From assembly GCF_049860565.1 (NCBI RefSeq), contig NZ_CP172056.1, forward strand, positions 2,418,001 to 2,482,000: a DNA stretch of 64,000 bases. The letters are read 5' to 3'. Of the stretch, positions 31,614 through 41,191 are shown in pieces. The notes under the pieces were generated by a model that saw nothing but the letters and a program-made list of their open reading frames with translations, had not been told where the DNA came from and did not search any database. A program made the position numbers and the translations under genes. Position 1 is the first letter of the stretch. The number at the start of each line of letters is the position of its first letter. This DNA is from Desulfitobacterium_A nosdiversum. Its GTDB lineage: Bacteria > Bacillota > Desulfitobacteriia > Desulfitobacteriales > Desulfitobacteriaceae.

Positions 31614-32153
31614 ATGAATAAACGAGAGGTTGCAAGCTTAGCTTGCAAGATTCTTGGTATCTACTTGATTATTCAAGGTATTAATGTAATGGCCAATATA
31701 CTTTCTACTTCAATCGCAACGCCGAACCTAATAACTCATGAGACTATACTTAATATTATTTTTTCATACATTTTTCTTATTATCTTCGGAGCTTTACTCT
31801 GGTTCCTTTCAGGGAAGTTGTCTCTGCTTATGGTTAAAGACGAGTCTCCTTTTGACGAGGGTTTTAGTTTAAAGGCTAATGATATACAGGGAATAGTGTT
31901 CGCAGCTATTGGCTTAGTTTTAATAGGAAATTCCTTACCCAAATTTGCAACAAATCTGATAAGTTTATACATAACACGTGGAGAGCCGAATATGGCATTA
32001 AAATTACTCCCAGGAACAGTCGGAGCGGTCACTCAAATTCTCATAGGAATTGGTATTTTTTTAGGATCACATGGGCTGGTGAAGCTGTTAAACATACTTA
32101 GAAATGATGAATTACGGAGGGGCGAAGAAGAATCCCCTGAAGAAGATAAATAA
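31614..32153 (+). CDS. integral membrane protein
   Basis: A 179-residue protein with four membrane helices and an acidic C-terminal tail (RGEEESPEEDK). I do not recognise the family. AAGGAGGAGG precedes the ATG. The 290 bases upstream contain no convincing gene. Confidence 0.68.
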   Translation: MNKREVASLACKILGIYLIIQGINVMANILSTSIATPNLITHETILNIIFSYIFLIIFGALLWFLSGKLSLLMVKDESPFDEGFSLKANDIQGIVFAAIGLVLIGNSLPKFATNLISLYITRGEPNMALKLLPGTVGAVTQILIGIGIFLGSHGLVKLLNILRNDELRRGEEESPEEDK

Positions 32154-32397
32154 ACTCTAAGTGAAAATATTATGATACAAAAGAGAAAATATTATGAGTA
32201 CTGGAAGCTTTAAATTGGTTAGAAAGAGAAGAAGCATACCTCGATTATCATGGGCAATTGCGATATTACCTCAGCGGTGGGGGGAAAAAGTAATGTTGGG
32301 GTAATAAGTACATATGTCCGTTAAAAGAAGAATATTAAACGCTATTCAATATCGATATTATTGAACGATATAAAGATTTTTAGAAAGGGGAGTAAGT

Positions 32398-32817
32398 ATG
32401 AAAAAATATGTCGGCTATATAATACATGCTGCTTTGTTCGTTTTTCTGTTATATTTGGGGTCTCACCTTAATCAAAACCTCCGCATAGCAACAGGAAGAA
32501 CATTTCGTCCAATTCCAATGATCGTTTTTTATAGCATTTTTCCGATTGTCATTGGAATCTACTTGGCGATACCAAATTTTATTATCAATATCCGAAGACC
32601 GGGTTTGTGGAAAGTTGAATGGGCTAAATTTGCTATTTTGGGGACTGTGAGTTTATTTCTCGCTTTAACTCCTATCTTATATTTTTTTACACCTATTGGA
32701 CAGCATGTACCGTGGTTGATAGTATGGCTTTTTAACTTTAATCAAGGTTATACAATTGCAGGTATCTTATTTGGTTACTTACTTTTATCCGTACCCGAAA
32801 AAATAAGCTCAAATTAA
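32398..32817 (+). CDS. integral membrane protein
   Basis: A 139-residue protein with four membrane helices, starting MKKYVGYIIHAALFVFLLYLG. Family not recognised. AAAGGGGAG lies upstream of the ATG. It is followed 15 bases later by a terminator-like hairpin. Confidence 0.68.
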   Translation: MKKYVGYIIHAALFVFLLYLGSHLNQNLRIATGRTFRPIPMIVFYSIFPIVIGIYLAIPNFIINIRRPGLWKVEWAKFAILGTVSLFLALTPILYFFTPIGQHVPWLIVWLFNFNQGYTIAGILFGYLLLSVPEKISSN

Positions 32818-32832
32818 GAGCATGGATTACTC

Positions 32833-32866
32833 TTCCATTATCTTCTTAGATAATGGAATTATTTTC
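32833..32866 (+). terminator. intrinsic terminator
   Basis: TTCCATTATC (32833-32842) and GATAATGGAA (32849-32858) pair perfectly around a six-base loop, followed by TTATTTTC. The same ten-base stem occurs in the hairpin at 37527-37559. Confidence 0.65.
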
Positions 32867-32908
32867 AAGGCCATTCAAGGGAAACGATTGCTTTAAGGAG
32901 GGGCTCAA

Positions 32909-33088
32909 TTGGGGGTTGCGTTTACATTAGTATTAATTTGGCTTGCTTCAATTTTGGCGATGTTATGGTTATGGAAAGATGCTTCAGAAAAAAGAGGAGG
33001 TCATATTGGGTGTCTTTGGGTACTCATTGTTTTTGCTTTAGGACCCATTGGCTTTATCGCATATTTAATCGTTCGCAATTATGATTAA
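32909..33088 (+). CDS. small two-helix membrane protein
   Basis: A 59-residue protein from TTG 32909 with AAGGAGGGG five bases upstream. It contains MLWLWKDASEKRGGHIGCLWVLI and ends PIGFIAYLIVRNYD. The W-x-x-x-D-A-x-x-R-G ... P-x-G-x-x-x-Y-L-x-x-R pattern is typical of PLDc_N-like small membrane proteins. Confidence 0.65.
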   Translation: MGVAFTLVLIWLASILAMLWLWKDASEKRGGHIGCLWVLIVFALGPIGFIAYLIVRNYD

Positions 33089-33170
33089 ATAAATTTGAAG
33101 ATTATTGGCTCTGGAATATCTCAAGGATAAAGAAGAATCTTACCTGAGAGTTCAGGGGGAGATCTGAGTA

Positions 33171-34764
33171 ATGAAAAAGAAGTATTTAGTTATAGTACTA
33201 ATGTTTGTAGTTTTCTTATTACTAGGAGCTGGAGTAATTGTCTATAAAGGATTTAAACTCGTTCCAGAAATGTTTAGGTTAAATGACCATTTGAAATCTG
33301 AAGGTTATTATATGTCTGAATTTGAGTGGAAGATGCTTGGTAATGCCTATTACCTTGACAAAGGTCAGTAGTATTACCGCTTTTAGTAAGCTTGAAGATT
33401 TACATAAACAATACTTATCAAAGCAAGACTTAATTAAGATACCTCAATTTAGCGATAAGAAAGAGGAATTAGATTTTTACTTGAATTTGCAAAATCCGAG
33501 AACTGGTGCATTTATGGATGAAAACTACCCGTATTTTACCTATCTTGCTCCTACCTTAAATATGATTGAACACCTAGAGATATTGTCTAAAGAGGTAGGC
33601 CAACCTCTTAAACTTAAGTATCCGCTTAAATTTTTGGATCAAATTAATTCACCGGAAAGCCTTAATTCATATTTAGACGATTTATCTTCAGTAGGCAAAC
33701 TTGCTTCTAAGTTTAAAGCACCTTATATAGCAGGGATTGGAGAGTTGGTCTATTATGAGGAATTCGAACGTAATGGATTATACTCTTTTTCACCTGAGTG
33801 GAAACAGGCTCTTTTAAAGTGGCTTGATCAACATCAGGATAATAAAACAGGGTATTGGGGACCCCAACTAAGGGGAAATGGACAACTCTTAAATTCAGGC
33901 GATCTAGGGTGTACTTTTCGCATCGTTAAAATGTTCATTGACGAAAAAGGCAAAAATCTTAACCCAGAATTCCCATTACGGTATAAAGAACAATTATTTG
34001 AAACAACGTTAAAGAAACTATCTGTACCAATGCCTCAAGATGCAGACTCTGATGAAATGCACGATTGGTCGATTACAAGATCGCAAGGCATTGAACTGTT
34101 GGCTGAACTATGGAGTAGTGCTGCGACAGAACAAAGAGCCTCTGCCAAACGAATGATGGAAGACTTGGTTATGAATCGGTTTGAACAGTTTTATGTAAGC
34201 GCTCAAGGCGGCTTTAGTCTCTATCCCGGTTCTAAAGAGGCTGATTTGGATGGATCACAGACAGCACTGAATTTATTGGATAAAGTAGGTATTTTGTCAC
34301 CAGAAAGGAAGAGAGAATTTTGGGAAGCTGATTTTAGAAATATCTCAGACTTTGGCATACGAAAGGTATCAGACTTAAATGAAAGTGATTTTTCGTTCTT
34401 AGAAAACTGGACTGGAATTAATTCGATTCGCTTTTATGCCTCTGCTCCTCCTGCAGATAATTATGAATCTGGCATTCTCGGATTATTATATCCAAGACAA
34501 ACACAAATTCTTGATGTCAGTGACTTATGTAATAACGTGAATCGATATCTTAATCATACTAAGCAAACGTACGGGATGTGGGCTTCTAAAAATGAGATTG
34601 ATCAACAAATCAGATCTTTATATGTTAAGCCTGTTTCCATCTTAGATAAGCAAACTTATCTTGGCTTTGCTAATGATTTGTTAAAAAAGAATAATAAATT
34701 ATTCCTGATAGGCTTTGATGCTCTTGGTATACCCAAATATCGAGTTGAGTTCAGCGCGGAATAG
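33171..34764 (+). pseudogene. frameshifted gene, membrane-anchored helical-repeat protein
   Basis: The first frame (33171-33371) encodes an N-terminal membrane helix and stops after EFEWKMLGNAYYLDKGQ. The reading continues in another frame from about 33372 to 34764 (ITAFSKLEDLHKQYLSKQDL and on). A single-base change near 33370 would join them into a protein of about 530 residues with one signal anchor. Motifs NLQNPRTGAFMDE and QDNKTGYWGPQ recall the alpha/alpha toroid of prenyltransferase-like repeats, tentatively. It is a pseudogene unless frameshifting or a sequencing error is involved. Confidence 0.6.
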
Positions 34765-34777
34765 AGGCGTACTATTT

Positions 34778-35602
34778 ATGGAAATTAAGTCTGCAGAAAT
34801 CATCTTGTTTTCGCCAACCGGTGGAACGAGAAAGGTAATATCATCATTCGTAAGAGGAATGAAATTAGACAATTTCCAAATAGTTAATTTAGCCGAAGGG
34901 TTAAAACCATTTAAATTATCGATAACATCAGATATTGTAATCATTGGCTTACCTGTTTATGGAAAACGAATACCTCAATTTTTATATCCGTTTCTGACAA
35001 ATATTGATGGCAATAATAAGCCGGTGGTGTTAATTACTCTATATGGAAATATTAGCCCCGGATGGGCAATCGATGAACTCTATGCTATAACCCGAAAGAT
35101 AAATTTGAAGGTTGTTGCTTGGGGGAGATTTATTGGTGAACACTCCTTTAGCACACCAATACTTCCGGTTGCCGAGGGAAGACCCAATGAGGACGATCTA
35201 GATGAAGCCCAAAAGTTTGGAAAATTGACCAGAGAAAAATTAATGGCAGCTGATACAATCGAGAATGTTGAGCTTAAGTTATTAAAACCAATAATAGTCG
35301 GGTATATAATTTCTTTAATAAATAAGATAGTCCCTCAAAAAAGCGGAAATGTTTTCACAAAGCTTCCAAGTGTAAATATGAAATTATGCCAGAATTGCGG
35401 TATTTGTGTTCGAAGCTGTCCGAAGCAGGCTATTGATAGTAATGATCTTCACATTCAGAGAGATCTCTGTATTCGCTGTTTTAGTTGTGTTAAAAAGTGT
35501 CCGAGTAAGGCCAGAGAAATTAAATATAAGAAAAAGATCCTTGTGACATGGTTTTTTAATAGGTGGGGGAATAATCTGAAGAAGCCTGAATACTTTTTGT
35601 GA
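34778..35602 (+). CDS. EFR1-type flavodoxin-ferredoxin protein
   Basis: A 274-residue protein. The N-terminal flavodoxin-like domain has the FMN loop SPTGGTRK and IGLPVYGKRIP. The C-terminus carries two [4Fe-4S] motifs: CQNCGICVRSCP and CIRCFSCVKKCP. This layout (EFR1 family) is common in strict anaerobes and suggests cytosolic electron transfer. The ATG at 34778 follows the previous gene by 13 bases; the ribosome site is weak. Confidence 0.88.
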   Translation: MEIKSAEIILFSPTGGTRKVISSFVRGMKLDNFQIVNLAEGLKPFKLSITSDIVIIGLPVYGKRIPQFLYPFLTNIDGNNKPVVLITLYGNISPGWAIDELYAITRKINLKVVAWGRFIGEHSFSTPILPVAEGRPNEDDLDEAQKFGKLTREKLMAADTIENVELKLLKPIIVGYIISLINKIVPQKSGNVFTKLPSVNMKLCQNCGICVRSCPKQAIDSNDLHIQRDLCIRCFSCVKKCPSKAREIKYKKKILVTWFFNRWGNNLKKPEYFL

Positions 35603-35634
35603 TTAAAAATGAGAAGAACAAGGAGGATAATTAG

Positions 35635-36069
35635 GTGGAAGTTAAAGTGAGAAATTGCAAAATCACTGACTTTGATATGGTATTTTCTTTATTTCATCAA
35701 CTTTGGCCTGGAAAAGAATTAGATAAAAATAAACTTATGGATGTACTTTCATTTGGCCTTCGCTCAAGTGAATACGAATATCTGTGTGCCGTGCTGCATG
35801 GGAAAGTTGTAGGATTCTGCGCATTAGCAGTCGTCCATAGTTTTTGGCAAGAAGGATGTATAGCTTACGTTATTGCTATGGTTGTTGACCAAGAAGTAAG
35901 AGGCTGCGGGATAGGTACCGCACTAATGGATAAGGCAGCTGATCTTTCACGGTTAAAAGGCTGTAAAAAACTTGAATTAGACTCTGCATTTCATCGTGAA
36001 GGGGCACATCTGTTTTATGAAACAATTGGTTTTAGTAAAAGGGCATTTCTATTTTCGAAAGATCTTTAA
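35635..36069 (+). CDS. GNAT-family N-acetyltransferase
   Basis: A 144-residue GNAT. MVVDQEVRGCGIGTALMDKA carries the acetyl-CoA loop R-x-x-G-I-G, and HLFYETIGFSKRAF the C-terminal signature. It is close to minimal GNAT length. GTG start with AAGGAGG ten bases upstream. Confidence 0.87.
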   Translation: MEVKVRNCKITDFDMVFSLFHQLWPGKELDKNKLMDVLSFGLRSSEYEYLCAVLHGKVVGFCALAVVHSFWQEGCIAYVIAMVVDQEVRGCGIGTALMDKAADLSRLKGCKKLELDSAFHREGAHLFYETIGFSKRAFLFSKDL

Positions 36070-36166
36070 AGATGAGGAAATTGATCGTTAACATAAAATT
36101 ATACTTAGCGAAATATAGGTTTGGTCATTGCTGTTTGGCGGGGCGATTATGGGGGAGGGGATTTAG

Positions 36167-36940
36167 TTGTCTGTTAAAAAGGTGCTGCTTTCTTTTATAT
36201 TAGGATTGCTGCTGCTTTCCATTATCGGCTGCGGACATAATGTCGGCTTTTCTTTGATCAACTTAAAAATAAATGACATCGAAAAAGCTGATGTGTCCTC
36301 TCCAAAAAACCAATGGACAGAATCATTAACTGATGATGAAGTTTTATCTCTGGTTAAGTTATTAAACAATGTAAATAAAAATGAGATTAAGGAGTACAAT
36401 GGTCCAACTATCAAGGGCGGCCCAACAAGCATCATAATATTCTTGAAATTAAACAAGACATTGAATTTAACCTTAAATGGAGATGGCTATATTTACGGGG
36501 AGAACAACAAAGCTTATCAGGTACATCAACCGGAATTCAGAGATTTTGTGGATCAACTGCATTCCCAATCATCAATAACGGAAACTACGAAATACGTTGA
36601 TGTTTACGATGTCATTAAAGAAGCATTCTTAACGGACAAGGGATTTAGCGACGACTTGTCTAAACATATGATGAAAGAAGTCTTTGACAAAACTAATATA
36701 TACAAGGCCTATCCAGTTAATTCTCCCGAATATACGAAGCCATTTAAAGTGGATTTTACGCTTAGGGAATTATCTCAGGAAAAGAAAGAGGATCAGGTTC
36801 AGGTAAATATGATTTATTCGGTAGCAATCACTGACTCTACAGCTAAAACTGTTGGAGGTTCTCAGAACGTACATGTTACTTTCACAGTTAAAATGAATGA
36901 TAAAGGATGGGCAATTACAGGTAAGGAAGAACAGGCTTAA
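36167..36940 (+). CDS. lipoprotein of unknown function
   Basis: A 257-residue lipoprotein, lipobox IIGC near residue 22. Two domains are suggested: residues 35-125 and a C-terminal part with YSVAITDSTAKTVGGSQNVHVTFTVKMNDKGW, a beta pattern. TTG start at 36167 with GGGGGAGGGG upstream. Family not recognised. Confidence 0.68.
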   Translation: MSVKKVLLSFILGLLLLSIIGCGHNVGFSLINLKINDIEKADVSSPKNQWTESLTDDEVLSLVKLLNNVNKNEIKEYNGPTIKGGPTSIIIFLKLNKTLNLTLNGDGYIYGENNKAYQVHQPEFRDFVDQLHSQSSITETTKYVDVYDVIKEAFLTDKGFSDDLSKHMMKEVFDKTNIYKAYPVNSPEYTKPFKVDFTLRELSQEKKEDQVQVNMIYSVAITDSTAKTVGGSQNVHVTFTVKMNDKGWAITGKEEQA

Positions 36941-36978
36941 TTATTAGATGGATTTTAAAGTGTTGAGAGGTGCTGCAA

Positions 36979-37464
36979 ATGGATATTATGATTAGTCGTG
37001 CTAAAGATAAAGAAAGTGAAACATTAACAACAATTTCATTTGCTGCAAAACGATATTGGAATTATCCCGAAGAGTATTTCGATGTCTGGAAGGATGAACT
37101 GACAATTACCCCGGATTATATAAATCATAATGAAGTTTATGTTGCAAAATTCGACGAGAAGATAGTTGGATTTATTTCAATGGTTGAAGTAAAAAACGAT
37201 TTTAAGGTCGGGGGATTGTGGCTGAGAAAGGGCTTCTGGTTGGATCATATTTTTGTCCATCCAACATTTATCGGGAAGAGAGTAGGCTCTAAACTTGTGC
37301 TTTTTGCTAAGGAATTGTGTGGAAAAAAGAATATAAGATATCTAGATATTCTTTCAGATCCAAATGCAAGAGGATTTTATGACAGAATAGGTGCACAGTT
37401 TATCAGGGAAGTTCCGTCAAATATTGAGGGGAGAACTGTATCCTTATACACGTTAGCAATATGA
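36979..37464 (+). CDS. GNAT-family N-acetyltransferase
   Basis: A 161-residue GNAT. WLDHIFVHPTFIGKRVGSKL is the acetyl-CoA loop (degenerate, G-K-R-V-G), and ARGFYDRIGAQFI the C-terminal signature. I chose the ATG at 36979, eight bases after GAGAGG. Substrate unknown. Confidence 0.83.
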   Translation: MDIMISRAKDKESETLTTISFAAKRYWNYPEEYFDVWKDELTITPDYINHNEVYVAKFDEKIVGFISMVEVKNDFKVGGLWLRKGFWLDHIFVHPTFIGKRVGSKLVLFAKELCGKKNIRYLDILSDPNARGFYDRIGAQFIREVPSNIEGRTVSLYTLAI

Positions 37465-37526
37465 GCTTGATACTATCCTTTTATATTTTACGGAAAACGC
37501 CCTAATATATGGTACAATATAGAAAA

Positions 37527-37566
37527 CAATTCCATTATCTATTTAGGATAATGGAATTGTATTTTA
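37527..37566 (+). terminator. hairpin with T-rich tail
   Basis: CAATTCCATTATC (37527-37539) pairs over 13 bases with GATAATGGAATTG (37547-37559), followed by TATTTTAA. It ends the GNAT unit or works as an attenuator for the DUF3795 gene 18 bases later. The stem core equals that at 32833. Confidence 0.6.
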
Positions 37567-37583
37567 ATAGGAGGAGAAATAAA

Positions 37584-37988
37584 ATGCGGAAGATTGCCTC
37601 GTGCGGGAATGATTGTTTGGCCTGTTTAAGATATATTGCAACACAAAGCAATGATACTTCTAAGCTTAATGAGGTTGCAGAATTATGGAATAGAGTCGGT
37701 TGGCGAGATAAAGTTGTATCTCCGGAAGAAATCAAATGCTACGGATGTTCTTCTGCAAACATTTGCAGATATGAAATTCAAAAGTGTACATCAGAGAAGA
37801 AAATTGACAATTGCGGTAACTGCAACGATTATCCATGTAATCTTTCAACCAGATCTTTTGAACAAACGAAAAAATATGCCGAGAGTATTAAAGCGATATG
37901 TACGGAAGAAGAGTATCAGCAATTTACGGCAGCTTTCTTTTCTAAAAAGAAAAACCTTGATGAGGTAAGAAATAACCGGCGGAAATAA
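37584..37988 (+). CDS. DUF3795-like cysteine-rich protein
   Basis: A 134-residue protein starting MRKIASCGNDCLACLRYIA, with further Cys in CYGCSS, CRYEIQKC and CGNCNDYPC. This Cys spacing fits DUF3795 and related zinc- or iron-binding small proteins of anaerobes. AGGAGGAG lies upstream of the ATG at 37584. Confidence 0.8.
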   Translation: MRKIASCGNDCLACLRYIATQSNDTSKLNEVAELWNRVGWRDKVVSPEEIKCYGCSSANICRYEIQKCTSEKKIDNCGNCNDYPCNLSTRSFEQTKKYAESIKAICTEEEYQQFTAAFFSKKKNLDEVRNNRRK

Positions 37989-38021
37989 AACGAACTGGGA
38001 ACGTTATATGGGGGTTATAAG

Positions 38022-38435
38022 ATGAAGTGGAAATTTGGAGAATATACCTTTGATACTGATAAATCAATTATCCCGATCGATCGTGTTAAGGAGTTTCTGT
38101 CTAAGAGCTATTGGGCTGCAGACAGAACAGTAGAACAAATTGAAAAATCGGTTGAGGGATCTTTTTGTTACGGAGTTTATCATGGCAAAGAGTTAGTTGG
38201 TTTTGCCCGGGTTGTTTCTGACTACGCGACGATGTTTTATGTATGCGATGTATATATCCATGAAAGCCATAGGAAAAATGGACTTGGCAAAAAGCTTATC
38301 AAGTGTATTTTAGAAACTGAAGAATTTAAAAATATTAAGGGTATTTTAGCGACAAATGACGCACACGGTTTGTATGAAAGGTTTGGCTTTAAACGGGTGA
38401 ATTCAAGATATATGGCAAGAACACCTCAAATTTAA
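38022..38435 (+). CDS. GNAT-family N-acetyltransferase
   Basis: A 137-residue GNAT. CDVYIHESHRKNGLGKKLI carries the acetyl-CoA loop R-K-N-G-L-G-K, and HGLYERFGFKRV the C-terminal signature. The leader contains GGGAACGTTATATGG (37997-38011), which looks like the tail of an attC R' box, at the usual cassette distance from the ATG. The rest of a site is not visible. Confidence 0.86.
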   Translation: MKWKFGEYTFDTDKSIIPIDRVKEFLSKSYWAADRTVEQIEKSVEGSFCYGVYHGKELVGFARVVSDYATMFYVCDVYIHESHRKNGLGKKLIKCILETEEFKNIKGILATNDAHGLYERFGFKRVNSRYMARTPQI

Positions 38436-38450
38436 ACCAGTGCACGTTTT

Positions 38451-38762
38451 TCAGAATGATAACCTATTAGAAACAAAAATGATAACCGTTGCAACTATTA
38501 TTGAAATAATTAGTACGAGAATAGATGCTCTAACCCAATTTTTGGTTAATATTTTGAAATTTAGTTGATAGACAGTAGTAACAAGTCCGCAGAGGATAAC
38601 GATTCCGAGCAAATCCCAACTTGCCTCTTTAAGAAAAAACGATCTAGCCATTGTATCTATTAGTAATGCATACATTGCTATTTTGTATCCCATTGAATAA
38701 CTAGCGTGTTCGACTGCAATAGTTCTTTCGTCTTTTTCAACAAGATCATTCTTTTCGATCAC
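38451..38762 (-). CDS. membrane protein paired with an HTH regulator
   Basis: A 103-residue protein with two or three membrane helices and a polar N-terminus (MIEKNDLVEKDERTIAVEHAS). It overlaps the upstream HTH gene by 17 bases. A small XRE regulator followed by a membrane protein of this size is a common Firmicute pair; the membrane partner may respond to envelope stress, but this is not shown. Confidence 0.68.
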   Translation of the reverse strand: MIEKNDLVEKDERTIAVEHASYSMGYKIAMYALLIDTMARSFFLKEASWDLLGIVILCGLVTTVYQLNFKILTKNWVRASILVLIISIIVATVIIFVSNRLSF

Positions 38763-38985
38763 GGTTTAATTCCTCCTCATCAAAGAAAAACAATTCTTCA
38801 AACTGTTTTCCAAGGGTTTTTGCTATTACTAAGGCTAACTTAGCTGAAGGACAATATTGTCCCGTTTCGATAGTGCTGATAGTCTGGCGAGTAACTCCGA
38901 CGAGGACAGCAAGTTCAGCCTGAGATAAATTGCGCTCTGCCCTAGCCACTTTCAATCGATTTTTGAGAATTAAACGGTCATCCAA
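38746..38985 (-). CDS. XRE-family HTH regulator
   Basis: A 79-residue regulator made of one helix-turn-helix: RNLSQAELAVLVGVTRQTISTIETGQYCPSAKLALVIAKTLG. This short type resembles YgzD/YvaO-like regulators, usually autoregulated. GAGAGGAGGG lies upstream of the ATG on the minus strand. It is transcribed away from the propeller gene; the 210 bases between hold promoters for both. Confidence 0.88.
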   Translation of the reverse strand: MDDRLILKNRLKVARAERNLSQAELAVLVGVTRQTISTIETGQYCPSAKLALVIAKTLGKQFEELFFFDEEELNRDRKE

Positions 38986-39197
38986 AAATTACCCTCCTCT
39001 CAGGGAATAGTTTATCATTTGAACAAAATATTTGTCAAGCAAACTAGACAAAATGTCTTGAAAACGTTGCAGAAATGTTTGGATTGTATTATTGTTTATC
39101 AAGTTTATCAAGAGACATCTAGTGCGTAGGAAGTTGCTAGAAGGAAGTTGCTAATGGATACTTACGGGGCTAACACTAAGTAGAATGAGGTGATAAT

Positions 39198-40292
39198 GTG
39201 AAATTCATTGTAATTTTTGTGGCTTTAGTAAGTTTATTGGTTACCGGATGTAATCCATCAAATTCTCCGAGTACATTTCTAAATGAGAAAAACAATACGA
39301 TTGAGTTCACAATTGAAGGTTTCTCCTCAGCTATTGATAAAGACACGTTATTAATACAAAGCCAGAATAGGTTACAAGTCATAGACCTTACAACAAAGCA
39401 GGTCGTTAAGGAGATACCTTCTTCCGTTACTATGGGTTTCGCTATATCAGGGGACATTGTTGTCTGGTCTGATCTTAGAAACGAAAACAGAAGTCTCAGA
39501 GACCTAGGTGATATCGAAAAGGCTAACGCAGATATCTTTATGTATAATCTTAAGACCGGAGAACAAAAGCAGATATCAACTGATCCATCGGCCCAGCTAT
39601 ACCCGAAAATCTGGCAGAATTATGTTATCTGGCAAGATAATCGAAACGATACCACAAAGGATTATCCAGGTAAGTGGAGTCTTTATTTATACGATATAAA
39701 TACGGGGAAAGAACAGGTTGTAACGTCAACTTTAGCAGCCCATAGTACATATAATATTCATGATTTTCGAATAGTATGGGAAGATGACAGAAACAACAAA
39801 GCTACGAACATAGTTCGTGGAGGAGATAATCTTCCTGAAAATAACAAAGATATTTTTTGCCTAGATATTAAAGACGAGAAGGAATTTCCTATTGCTACGG
39901 GTCCTCTTATGGAGAGCAAGCCAGACGTATACGGCGATTATGTTGTATGGGAGGACAGAAATAACGGTTCTTATAATGCAGATATAGTTCTCTATGATAT
40001 TAGTAGAAAAGAGACAACTAATATTACCAAAGATAAATTTGACCAAGCTGATCCCAAAATTTTTGGGGATAATTTAGTCTGGATGGATGAGCGAAGAGGA
40101 ACTTCGACCAATGATGTCTTTATAAATGGGCAACCACCAAACTCTGATATCTTCATGTATAACTTGAAAACAAAGACTACAAGGTCGCTTACTGGCGATG
40201 GACCTCAAATTTTGCCTGTTATTTCAGCAAACTGGGTGGTCTATACTCTATCAAGACAAGTAGCCCCTTGTATTCAGGTGGTAAAGTATTAA
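39198..40292 (+). CDS. TolB-like beta-propeller lipoprotein
   Basis: A 364-residue lipoprotein with lipobox VTGC near residue 18. It contains at least five repeats of the form P-x-I-x-x-x-x-V-x-W-x-D-x-R-N with a following D-I-F-M-Y-N-L-K-T-G strand, for example YVIWQDNRN, VVWEDRNN and LVWMDERRG. This fits a TolB/DPP-IV-like propeller on the cell surface, probably for binding. GTG start with ATGAGGTG upstream. Confidence 0.82.
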   Translation: MKFIVIFVALVSLLVTGCNPSNSPSTFLNEKNNTIEFTIEGFSSAIDKDTLLIQSQNRLQVIDLTTKQVVKEIPSSVTMGFAISGDIVVWSDLRNENRSLRDLGDIEKANADIFMYNLKTGEQKQISTDPSAQLYPKIWQNYVIWQDNRNDTTKDYPGKWSLYLYDINTGKEQVVTSTLAAHSTYNIHDFRIVWEDDRNNKATNIVRGGDNLPENNKDIFCLDIKDEKEFPIATGPLMESKPDVYGDYVVWEDRNNGSYNADIVLYDISRKETTNITKDKFDQADPKIFGDNLVWMDERRGTSTNDVFINGQPPNSDIFMYNLKTKTTRSLTGDGPQILPVISANWVVYTLSRQVAPCIQVVKY

Positions 40293-40373
40293 AGAAATTC
40301 ACAAAGATCACTTTGGACAATAGAAACTCCTTCCACTGATAAAATCTAAAGTATAAAACGGGGAGAGTTTGAG

Positions 40374-41150
40374 ATGATAATTAGTTCTTTACAAATGAAT
40401 ATCATAAAAAATAATAAGGATAAAAATCTGTTAAAAGTTGAAGAGCTTATTGGCAACAATAAAGTTGATTTAGTTGTTTTACCGGAATTGTTTTCCACAG
40501 GTTATTTTTATGATACTAGCAGTCAACTATGGGAGATAGCAGAAGAAATCCCTAATGGAATAACCACTCAAAAATTAATTTCAATTGCTGGTAAGGCAGG
40601 GTGTCATTTAGTAGGTACAATTGTAGAAAAGGATAATGACCGACTTTTTATTACTTCAGAAATAATAGGACCTTCAGGATATATTGGCAAGCATAGAAAG
40701 AGACATCTTACAGATGATGAAGTAGCACTTTATTCATGCGGGGAAAGTTCAGACGTATATGAGATAAATGGTTGTAAAATCGGTATTGTCACATGCTTCG
40801 AGGGATGGTTTCCAGAAATTACACGAGAATTAATTCTAAAGGGAGCACAAGTTATTTGCCATTCAGCGTTAATAACCAGTGAGAGAACCTTTGATATAAT
40901 GAGGATCCGTGCAATAGAAAATAAGGTATACGTGATAATATCTAATGGTATAAATACGGAGACATACAAAAATAGGTCAATTACTTTTAAAGGTGATAGT
41001 CGGATAATTGACTACATAGGAAATATTTTAGTTAATGCTGGCCAAGAAGAAAAAATCATTTTAGCAGAAATACATGAAAACGAAACGCTAATAAAAAATT
41101 TAGATGATTGTCATGATTTAATTTCTGAAATAAAAAAACACAACTATTAA
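40374..41150 (+). CDS. nitrilase-superfamily carbon-nitrogen hydrolase
   Basis: A 258-residue amidase-type enzyme. The triad is visible: Glu in VVLPELFSTGYF, Lys in GKHRKRHLTDDE, and Cys in IGIVTCFEGWFPE. The family hydrolyses amides or omega-amides. GGGGAGAG precedes the ATG. The next gene, a methyltransferase, follows after about 40 bases and could be co-transcribed. Confidence 0.87.
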   Translation: MIISSLQMNIIKNNKDKNLLKVEELIGNNKVDLVVLPELFSTGYFYDTSSQLWEIAEEIPNGITTQKLISIAGKAGCHLVGTIVEKDNDRLFITSEIIGPSGYIGKHRKRHLTDDEVALYSCGESSDVYEINGCKIGIVTCFEGWFPEITRELILKGAQVICHSALITSERTFDIMRIRAIENKVYVIISNGINTETYKNRSITFKGDSRIIDYIGNILVNAGQEEKIILAEIHENETLIKNLDDCHDLISEIKKHNY

Positions 41151-41191
41151 ATTTATATAATTTTAGCTATTGTTTAATAAAAGGAGTGTTT

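Noticed and set aside
31427..31621. 64-codon forward frame before the membrane-protein gene
   Set aside because: No ribosome site, TTG start, and composition not protein-like; it overlaps the start of the real gene.
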